From contig JARGXX010000022.1 of NCBI GenBank assembly GCA_030374765.1, positions 1 through 64,000 on the forward strand: DNA of 64,000 nucleotides, in the 5' to 3' direction. Of this stretch, positions 54,605 through 61,645 are shown in pieces. Every line of letters begins with the position of its first letter. The stretch's first letter is position 1. Both the position numbers and the translations under genes were made by a program. The DNA is from Agarophyton chilense (Eukaryota > Rhodophyta > Florideophyceae > Gracilariales > Gracilariaceae). Under the pieces are notes generated by a model. It saw only the letters and a list, made by a program, of their open reading frames with translations, did not search any database and was not told the DNA's origin.

Positions 54605-54738
54605 ACCATAGCTGTAATTTTCAAGCTCTTTTCAAACATATGCACAGTTTGGTTTAAGATCTTTAAAAAGAACTTCAAGAGGTGGCTTGTGTTTTTATTT
54701 CAGGTCTTCGTGAAGAGTCATGCGGAGCAATGTGGCTT

Positions 54739-55029
54739 TCAATGGAATATCGTATAACAGATCATGTGGACGGGATTCTTGCGCATACCTACGTACTCGG
54801 TAGAGATCCAGAGCTGGATCGGGTCACTTGAGCTGTACTTGAGAGCAATTGCAGCACTATATTCACATGGGTCTGGACGGACAGACAGGCTTTCTTCGAT
54901 CTGAGCATCAACGATAAATTTTTTAAGTTTTCGTCCGGATTTACGGTTCACAAGCTCGGATATTTGAGACTTCAGAAAAATTGATCCATTTGACAAATAA
55001 AAAGCTGCTGAAAGTGAAGAAGATGACAT
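54739..55029 (-). CDS. Uncharacterised small ORF, 96 codons
   Basis: Open from 55029 to 54739 with a Ser-rich start and mixed composition. No motif recognised. It lies just upstream of the EngB-type pseudogene on the same strand and may be a part of the same relic, or chance. Confidence 0.2.
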   Translation of the reverse strand: MSSSSLSAAFYLSNGSIFLKSQISELVNRKSGRKLKKFIVDAQIEESLSVRPDPCEYSAAIALKYSSSDPIQLWISTEYVGMRKNPVHMICYTIFH

Positions 55030-55302
55030 CGATGAACTTGTCCCTGTAACGAAAAGCTATCTGCAGCAGAAATGATTTCATGACCTATTGTCGTTGCGAT
55101 AACGCGAAATTAAGGGTGCAATTGCGCCTCGAAAAGCGGAGCCAGAAAACGAAGTCGGTGGTATCTGAAATGTTACGGGCTGTGCTCTTCCGGATCTAAA
55201 ACCGTGGAAGGTTCTTCTCGTTATGCAAATAGAAATGAAAAAGCTTCTAAAGCACGTGTTGGACTACTACAATTATAACGGTGAACAACTGGGTTAAATG
55301 GG

Positions 55303-55695
55303 ATAGTTGCGATGTCCTTGAACTCCAAGAGAGCTTAAAAGGCTCTCAAATCCATGGTAAGCAGTGTGCTCGGAGCAGGGATATCAGTGATCGGGCCCGC
55401 CGGAGATGAAGGTGTGGTGGCATATGTTAGCTATCTAGCATCTCTGGAAATGTTCTGACGGAAGGTTAACCTGTCGAATTTGACAGTTGTCTCTGACAGA
55501 AACAGTTCCTTTTCAAATTCGGGGAATTGTACAGACATTTCTGCTCCCGGAAGTGTAATCCTGAGCTCTTGGCACATCAGTGACTTTGCGAGTCGAAAAC
55601 TAAGCGGAAGCGCGCAAGCAGCAGCATTTGTTGTTGGGGTGGTAAGCCAAATGCTGGTTTTAATTGAGAGATTGTTGGCGGGTGAAGTGGTATAA
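55303..55695 (+). pseudogene. Subtilisin-like (S8) protease fragment
   Basis: One frame with TAA near 55336 and TGA near 55456. It reads IVAMSLNSKRA, then KALKSMVSSVLGAGISVIGPAGDEGVVAYVSYLAS, matching the VVNMSLGG to AAGNE region around the oxyanion-hole Asn, which is Asp here. Next come SDRNSSFSNSGNCTDISAPG and ILSSW, typical for proteinase K-type subtilases, and KLSGSAQAAAFVVGVVSQML in place of the SGTSMAAPHVAG block, so the catalytic Ser is replaced. The regions with the catalytic Asp and His are not seen upstream. It is a relic of a secreted or vacuolar protease gene. Confidence 0.8.
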
Positions 55696-56348
55696 AAGGT
55701 GATTAAATTGATGAGTACATTGCTAATGCTGATGGTTGGGAATGCAAGCGAGGAGTGTCGATTGGCTTTTGTAAGTTCTGTTCTTTTGTTTACGAGGACA
55801 GCACCACGTGCACATTAAGATTTGCCGCTGTGCACTATTTGTGCAAATATTTCAAGTTGCGCAAAAGGAACGGAAACTTTGAGTTCGATTATAAGATGCC
55901 ATAGTACAAGGGCGTAGGAAAACTGTTCAAACCGGGTCACAACCGTGGCATTGATGAAGATGAAGACGATGTTGACTTTGCAATTAATCAAGACGCTTAA
56001 TACTTGATGCGTCCTCTTCGTTGAATTCAAAATAGTGACGGTGATGGGTTTGATGAGTTTGAAGAAAATGTCACAGAACCGGAGATAGCGTCCCTAATTC
56101 CAGCAGGTGAAAAAATTGCTGAAGAACCTACAGCTTTTAAATCAAACTTAGAGAAGGTCACACGGATTGTAACCGCCCATATTACCTAACTGCTACAGGA
56201 TCATTTTTGTTCTGACTACGAAGCTCCAATAGAACTAGAGATCCAGGAAGAGGCAGAATGAATAGATCTCCATGGGTTACGGGACAAAACTCGTTTCGAA
56301 GATGTGCTACGCTTCCCAGATTTCGAGATCAAGAAAAGAATTGTAGTT
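55696..56348. other. Intergenic up to the copia insertion site
   Basis: A plus-strand reading of 55800-56340 has acidic, protein-like stretches broken by several stops, possibly another relic, but no family is recognised. The copia insertion splits this sequence. Confidence 0.4.
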
Positions 56349-56353
56349 GTTTG
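56349..56353. other. Copia target-site duplication, left
   Basis: GTTTG, identical to 61641-61645. It marks the exact 5-bp integration site. Confidence 0.95.
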
Positions 56354-56599
56354 TGTTGAAACTACTGGTTGACAGGCGTAGACTGCGTGCCAATGAAGCA
56401 ACGTCCGATCGGGGTTGTCAATGCAGAGTAGCTTTACAAAGAGAAGCTGGATAATCGTACGAATCTGTCGATCCAATCATCGCCTTCACGAGTCGGTGCT
56501 TCGCCTACATGTCTAAGTATCTGCTGGCCGTCCGCCGTGCAACCTCCGATCAGAGGCCCGACCCTTACACGTGTGTGTCCAACACGTGTATATGCAACA
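56354..56599 (-). repeat. Copia 3' LTR
   Basis: 246 bp; it lies on the left because the element is in minus orientation. The fold-back segment (TAATCGTACGAATCT on the plus strand) is at 56452-56466, as in the other LTR. No all-purine tract lies next to it at 56600-56615. Confidence 0.95.
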
Positions 56600-56638
56600 C
56601 GCTCCTGTGGTCGCGGGGTCCTGACGACGCGACCATCC

Positions 56639-59600
56639 TCATTTTGTGTTCAGAACCGCGTCCCGAAACTTCCGAAACTGTCCTCCCTGGAAGGGCTTGG
56701 TGAAGAAATCGCCGAGCATGGCGTCGGTATCGCAGTGCTTGATGGAGAGCTCGCCAGAGCGCACGCGGTCAGTGATGAAGAAGTACCTGATGTTGATGTG
56801 GCGAGTTCGTTTGCTGCTGGAACCCCTACCGTTTGTTTCCAGCAGTATTGCGCTGCGGTTGTCCTGGAACACCACGTTATCGCGCACCTCATAACCCTGC
56901 GCCTCCAGAAAGTATCGAGTCCACAGTATCTGGGGCATAAAGTCGTTCACACCCACTAGCTCGGCCTCTGTAGAGCTCTTTGTGTTGAGCTTCTGTCGGG
57001 TCGAGGCGCTGTAAGTCGCTCCCTTCCCAATTGACATGACACCTCCGCTCTGACTCCGCATATCAGGATGTACAGCAAAGGACGCGTCCACCCACCACTT
57101 CACAACATGGCTCTCCTCGGATTCCAGGGTGAGCGCAAGTTCTGCCGTGCCCCTTAGATATTGCACGAGCCGGCCGAGTTTCTTCCAATCGTCCTCATCT
57201 GGTGACCGCACGCGGGTGCTCAGAAACCCCACTGCCAGTTGGATGTCTGGGCGCGCTCGCTTGCTGAGGAACACGCTTCTCGCCACCAGGTTGTGAAACG
57301 TCCTCGCGCGCAGCTCATCCAGCTTGGGTGACTGGTCGTTCGTGTCGAAGAGGTGTTTCGCTGCAGGCGTGGATGCCTCGCCATTGAATTCGTGCGGTGC
57401 CTCATCTGCCATACGTCGGACATAGTCAAACATGGTCACCCGAACGCTACCTGCCCCGCAGAAGTCGAGCGTCATGCCGAGATAGTCGTGCGTCTCTCCC
57501 CTGTGCACAGTGAGAGGAGCCATTCCACCGTATTTCTGCTGGAACCAGCTTATGAGGTTGTCATTAACCGCTGGGTCCTCGTGAGTCATGACAAAATCGT
57601 CCACATGCCACCCGACGGTGTGCTGGTTCCCGTTTATAACCTGGTTGGCAACGCACCAGTCATATGGATTGACTTCATACCCGAGCGATGTCAGGTCCTG
57701 GATGATCTGCTCCCAGAACTTGAGCGCGGCTTGCAGGATGCCGTAGAGGGCCTTTCGCAACTCTGCGCACAGGACCGGCTTGTTCCGTTCGACCACTACG
57801 TGCGGCCGGTATAAGTTGGGGTCGATCATCTCCAGAAGTTCGGCCATTCGCCCTTCGAACCGGACCAGGATGCGCTCTCCCTGAAGGTCTGCCTGCATGA
57901 ACGCTCCAGGGGTGTCGACTATTGCGACGTCGCGGCGCTCTTTGGCCGCAATGGCGATGATGAGGAACACTGCCTCCGTTGAAATGGTTGGTGAGGACGC
58001 ATCCTGTTTAGCGATGTGTTGGCGCTGCTTTCTGCCATCGGCGCATCCCCGCCCCTTGACCGATCCATCCCGCTTCTGCTTCAAGAACATGAGGTATTGC
58101 AGTGCATCATTTCGATCTCCGTCGCTGAGGCTCGAGGCAGGCCGTGGCGTAATCACCTTGCGGTTGTGAAGCTGCTGCATCTCCTTGCGCACCGCTTTGT
58201 CGCCTCGCTCACCGAACATGCGCAGCCCCTTCTTCACACCGTACTGCGTGAACATAATGCTGACGAGCGGCTGGAGCGGCGCACCCACACTTGTGAGGGT
58301 GGCGGCATCAAATGCAGGCGGAATAACGTTCTCTCCGACAGCAACGATTTGAGCGTGTAGGTGGTCGTAGGTCCGCTCTTTTCTGGCTCGCATGCCGCTT
58401 CTCCCCCTTTTTCCGTACTTCTGGTCCATTTCCTCTGCCAGTGACGGCTTGTCCGCTGTATCGCCACTGTACGACGCCCCTGTAGTGCCGTCAACTTCAT
58501 GCCCTCTTGTTTTCGCACTGGCATCTGTCTCGCCACCACAGTCGGTTCCGGTGCCTGCGTCTTCGCTGGTCTGACTGGCACCAGTCTCGTGGGCGACGCC
58601 ACCATCATTTTGGCCTTCATTTGCTTCATGCATGCTAGATTTGTTTCCGTCGGAGTGTGGTTCTTGGAGAAGCGTGCTCGCTTCATCCTCATTTTCGCCC
58701 GCGTCCTGAGCAGCTTCCCTGTTGCGATCTTCGCCTTCTTCACCCTCTGCAGATGGCTGCAGGTGGGGTTCAACTCCCTCATCTGCCTCAGCGGGTGTAT
58801 TTGCGTTGTGCAGCTCGGGTTGTGGTGGCAATGGCACTGTTCTGTCCTCCACCGTTGTATGCTCTTCCTCGGCCGTACCACCGCGCTCTGCCTGCTCCGG
58901 TTCCGCCGACGAGTTGCTATCCACCGATACGTCGTCCCACGCCTCGTCGTCCGACTCGGTACCCTCGGTGTTGTTGCGATCACCGAATACTAGGCGGTTG
59001 GACGCGTTGCTTTCGGCCAGCTCGTTTACTCGCCGTATCACGTCCGCTGGCATGGGGATCTCGGTCCAATGGTTGCGGCTGATTCTTTTCCCAGTGTGGA
59101 GACTAAGGAAGTAGTGCGCCCCCTGCACATTCCCGGTTGGGCGAAGTGCAATGGAGCCTATCGTCCGCGACTGCATCGTATTGTCATGCTGTTCGTGTGT
59201 TTGGACGTAGGCCCCGAACGGCACCACGCAGTGTTTGGACGCGTCCAGTGTGACGCCAGTGATGAGCTCCCTCGGGCTTATGGTTGGGGAAACCCCATCG
59301 GCTGCGGGGAATGCGTGTAGCCAGAACGACATGGCGTATACAAGCTCCACCAGCATTCTCGCTGGAACTTTCTTGAACGGCAGAGCACAGAAGGTCTCGC
59401 GACATCGCTCTTTGAGGGTTCGTATGTGGCGCTCTATCTCCGGCACGTGTTCGTCGCGGGCGACCACGTTCAGCGAAATCCCAATGTTGCGTAGCGCTGT
59501 CTCCAGCGACGCAAACTCATTGTCGCCAGCTGCCTGGCTCATCGTGAACCCTCGCCTTCCGTACGTTGCCTTGATTTTCATGAGACTTGCCATTATAGTT

Positions 59601-59962
59601 CCATCCCGACGGTTCGCAATCGCCTCGGCCGTGCAGAACTTGACATCACGTGTTATCGAAACGAGGAATGGGAGCCCGTTGATGTACACTATGTCGAAGC
59701 ACACTGTCACCTCTCTGTGCCTCCGCGCCAGCTCGGACGGGACCACCGACAGTCTTAGATCTACGTGTTCGGCCTTGCGTCTGACAGTTTTCCCTTTTAG
59801 CGCCCCAACGTCTCGGCCGTATATCATCCGGGCGTTGACGACATCTTCTTCGGTTATTGGACAGTTCCTCAATAGTCTGCCGGCGATGATCTCGCTCAGC
59901 CGCCGATCACTCGGCCTACCCGTTATGATCTGTAGACGCCTGGCCGTCTCTGCCGTCTTGAC
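56639..59962 (-). CDS. pol: Copia integrase, reverse transcriptase and RNase H
   Basis: A frame of 1107 codons follows the TAG at 59963; the first ATG is at 59872. Order: a pre-integrase block (CPITEEDVVNARMIYG, DVGALKGKT); the integrase core with D in CFDIVYING, D in AAGDNEF and E in PEIERHIRTLKE; a long acidic Glu/Asp/Thr-rich linker of about 250 residues with a low-complexity hinge; RT with VDTPGAFMQADLQ, LYGILQAALKFWE and the HVDD box (usually YVDD); and RNase H with VDASFAVH, STEAELVGV and DNRSAI. All catalytic residues are in place. No independent start is evident, so it should be made from the gag frame, either by reading through the TAG or from a parent element without it. The stop is TGA at 56639. 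Confidence 0.92.
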   Translation of the reverse strand, partial: VKTAETARRLQIITGRPSDRRLSEIIAGRLLRNCPITEEDVVNARMIYGRDVGALKGKTVRRKAEHVDLRLSVVPSELARRHREVTVCFDIVYINGLPFLVSITRDVKFCTAEAIANRRDGTIMASLMKIKATYGRRGFTMSQAAGDNEFASLETALRNIGISLNVVARDEHVPEIERHIRTLKERCRETFCALPFKKVPARMLVELVYAMSFWLHAFPAADGVSPTISPRELITGVTLDASKHCVVPFGAYVQTHEQHDNTMQSRTIGSIALRPTGNVQGAHYFLSLHTGKRISRNHWTEIPMPADVIRRVNELAESNASNRLVFGDRNNTEGTESDDEAWDDVSVDSNSSAEPEQAERGGTAEEEHTTVEDRTVPLPPQPELHNANTPAEADEGVEPHLQPSAEGEEGEDRNREAAQDAGENEDEASTLLQEPHSDGNKSSMHEANEGQNDGGVAHETGASQTSEDAGTGTDCGGETDASAKTRGHEVDGTTGASYSGDTADKPSLAEEMDQKYGKRGRSGMRARKERTYDHLHAQIVAVGENVIPPAFDAATLTSVGAPLQPLVSIMFTQYGVKKGLRMFGERGDKAVRKEMQQLHNRKVITPRPASSLSDGDRNDALQYLMFLKQKRDGSVKGRGCADGRKQRQHIAKQDASSPTISTEAVFLIIAIAAKERRDVAIVDTPGAFMQADLQGERILVRFEGRMAELLEMIDPNLYRPHVVVERNKPVLCAELRKALYGILQAALKFWEQIIQDLTSLGYEVNPYDWCVANQVINGNQHTVGWHVDDFVMTHEDPAVNDNLISWFQQKYGGMAPLTVHRGETHDYLGMTLDFCGAGSVRVTMFDYVRRMADEAPHEFNGEASTPAAKHLFDTNDQSPKLDELRARTFHNLVARSVFLSKRARPDIQLAVGFLSTRVRSPDEDDWKKLGRLVQYLRGTAELALTLESEESHVVKWWVDASFAVHPDMRSQSGGVMSIGKGATYSASTRQKLNTKSSTEAELVGVNDFMPQILWTRYFLEAQGYEVRDNVVFQDNRSAILLETNGRGSSSKRTRHINIRYFFITDRVRSGELSIKHCDTDAMLGDFFTKPFQGGQFRKFRDAVLNTK

Positions 59963-60730
59963 CTAACGCCTCTTGTAAGCCTGCTTACTCCCTTCCACTG
60001 TTGTGATGAGTAGCACGCCTGACTGTTTCGGCCGCTGCTCTAGGACCGGAGACGTGTACAGCCCTTTTTCGGTCTGTGTAAATACTCGACGTGATCCGTC
60101 TGGCCGGTGCACCACGAAGCAGTTTCCCCGCTTACTGTCGTATGTCACCCGGAAACGCCGCTGCACGTTGCTCAACGATAGAATGTTCGCTATCGCGTCC
60201 TCATGGAACCAAACAGGGCCATAGCCTGGAAAGTCTCCCATCTTGTTCACTACTACCACGCCTGCATTACATACGATGTGCATTGTGTCGTTCACCGTCC
60301 TGATGTTGTATAGTAGGCGGTCGTCCGCGAAAACGTCGACCGATGACATGCTGTCGAGCCCGATGCTTCCTTTTGTGACAACCTGTGCGTGGCGCTTGTT
60401 GAACGAGTTGGTCGTGACGCTGCTGAACACCCCCCCGTGGGCATGGCGGAGTTCGCCTGAGCCTGCCTGGTCCGACATGCAGAAAGCCACATCGCAGTCA
60501 CCATCGCTGTCTTCCTGGGGATTGGCTGCAGACATCCCTCCCTCCACCATCGCATGTGCCGATCCATCGTGGTCGGCCACCCCACCTTCGCATTTTGTTC
60601 GCTCCCACGCATGGTGACCGCGCTTTCCGCACTTGCGGCAGATGTCATTCGATCTGTCCCTTGCCCCTTTTCTGTTGTAGCACCTCCGCGGCAGCCACGA
60701 ATCTCTTTCGGAACTCCGGTAGTTCCTCAT
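59963..60730 (-). CDS. Copia gag C-terminus and protease
   Basis: Zinc knuckle ICRKCGKRGHHAWERTKC at about codons 30-47, then an acidic linker, and SIGLDSMSSVDVFADDRLL, the CoDi-type protease motif in which DS-S-S replaces DTG/DSG. Next is a block of the type that ends the protease and enters integrase (NIL SLSNVQRRFRVTYDSKRG, HRPDGSRRVF, KGLY). It ends in TAG at 59963. The integrase frame is the same, so only this codon separates the two. The upstream gag part is in another frame. Confidence 0.85.
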   Translation of the reverse strand: MRNYRSSERDSWLPRRCYNRKGARDRSNDICRKCGKRGHHAWERTKCEGGVADHDGSAHAMVEGGMSAANPQEDSDGDCDVAFCMSDQAGSGELRHAHGGVFSSVTTNSFNKRHAQVVTKGSIGLDSMSSVDVFADDRLLYNIRTVNDTMHIVCNAGVVVVNKMGDFPGYGPVWFHEDAIANILSLSNVQRRFRVTYDSKRGNCFVVHRPDGSRRVFTQTEKGLYTSPVLEQRPKQSGVLLITTVEGSKQAYKRR

Positions 60731-61349
60731 GGCGCTGTTGGCGTGTTTTAAACAATGCTGTTATCGCAGAATAAGTGGACAGAACAGGGCTTCTATCGCT
60801 CTGCTGGTTGAGCATCCATACTTTTATGCTCTTCAGAAGTTTCACCAGGTCATGCTCTTCATGTATTGCGGTCCAATTGTCCTGCCCCTCGAGTTTGGCT
60901 TTCATGGCCTCGGAGCATTGCCCTAGGACAATTGAGTAGACCTTGAATGTGTTGTTTTCGTAAGTTCGCTTTCTCAGCATGTATTCCTATATCTCTTCAT
61001 TAAAGAGTGACTCTTCCATTTTACTCACGGGCTCGTTCGCATCAGGTGCTGTGGGTTTCCAGAGTTCGATTTCTGGGTCCTTAAGGTTGGCCATTGCCTT
61101 CCAGATGTCTTTTGAGAACGAAAGCTCCTTCTCGACCCATTCAGAGATCTTCTTCGTTTTTTTGTCGTATTGGTTAGCGCGCGCGGTCGAATCGTAGGTG
61201 TACACGAATCCTTGGAGATCTTTATGATCTCGACGGAAACCTTCTGAGTACCTTGCATGGTTTGGTTTTCTGTTTCGGTCCACGCGCCTATTTTGTTGAT
61301 CCGTTTCTCGCGGCTTACCCATGCCCTTCCTCTCGCTCGGGTTCTCCAT
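60645..61349 (-). pseudogene. gag: Copia gag N-terminal part, with TAG and frame change
   Basis: 61349-60987 reads KDLQGFVYTYDSTARANQYDKKTKK and IWKAMANLKDPEIELWKPTAP, then TAG at 60987. The same frame continues EYMLRKRTYENNTFKVYSIVLGQCSEAMKAKLE, LLKSIKVWM and LPEFRKRFVAAAEVLQQK to TGA at 60645. These are the standard blocks of CoDi-type gag in order. The zinc knuckle is in the frame one base on, overlapping this one for about 85 bp. The stretch between FVAAAEVL and the knuckle is much shorter than I expect, so there may be a deletion here. The product would be the particle protein. Confidence 0.8.
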
Positions 61350-61379
61350 GTTTGTGTGGGTGCGGACGAGTAGCTGCGG

Positions 61380-61394
61380 AGATTCGTACGATTA
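61380..61394 (-). other. Copia primer-binding site, complementary to its own LTR
   Basis: Directly next to the 5' LTR, with no gap, the element strand reads TAATCGTACGAATCT. This is the exact complement of AGATTCGTACGATTA, found in the element's own LTR at 61507-61493. It does not start with TGG, the mark of a tRNA 3' end site. The layout is that of a fold-back (Tf1-type) primer. Confidence 0.75.
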
Positions 61395-61640
61395 TGTTGA
61401 AACTACTGGTTGACAGGCGTAGACTGCGTGCCAATGAAGCAACGTCCGATCGGGGTTGTCAATGCAGAGTAGCTTTACAAAGAGAAGCTGGATAATCGTA
61501 CGAATCTGTCGATCCTATCATCGCCTTCACGGGTCGGTGCTTCGCCTACATGTCTAAGTATCTGCTGGCCGTCCGCCGTGCAACCTCCGATCAGAGGCCC
61601 GACCCTTACACGTGTGTGTCCAACACGTGTATATGCAACA
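61395..61640 (-). repeat. Copia 5' LTR
   Basis: 246 bp. On the element strand it opens TGTTGCATATACACGTG. Two CACGTG palindromes (G-box type) lie in the first 31 bases, possible promoter elements. If the fold-back model holds, the RNA starts at 61507, giving a U3 of 133 bases and R plus U5 of 113. No TATA box is clear at the expected distance. Confidence 0.95.
61493..61507 (-). other. Copia fold-back segment, predicted RNA 5' end
   Basis: The element strand reads AGATTCGTACGATTA from 61507 to 61493, pairing with the primer-binding site over 15 bases (16 including the last LTR base). The same segment is unchanged in the 3' LTR. Confidence 0.7.
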
Positions 61641-61645
61641 GTTTG
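61641..61645. other. Copia target-site duplication, right
   Basis: GTTTG, identical to 56349-56353. Confidence 0.95.

Larger units (their letters stand above)
56354..61640 (-). mobile_element. Ty1/copia LTR retrotransposon (CoDi-like), 5.3 kb, recent
   Basis: LTRs of 246 bp, TGTTGAAACT to TATGCAACA on the plus strand, differ at two bases (0.8 percent). A perfect GTTTG duplication flanks them. The element runs on the minus strand: gag, zinc knuckle, protease, integrase, reverse transcriptase, RNase H. Integrase before RT marks Ty1/copia. The gag sequence style (DLQGFVYTYDS, AMKAKLE, LLKSIK) resembles the CoDi lineages described from diatoms and also found in red algae. Catalytic residues of integrase, RT and RNase H are all present. 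Two in-frame TAG codons and one frame change remain to be explained. Confidence 0.95.

Noticed and set aside
56537-58360. Plus-strand frames across the copia element
   Set aside because: All are antisense to the intact integrase-RT frame, which has unmistakable catalytic motifs.
28889-60989. TAG reassigned to Gln in this organism
   Set aside because: At least two intact cellular genes here (the zinc-finger gene and the fatty acid hydroxylase) end in TAG at the expected protein length, so TAG is a normal stop.
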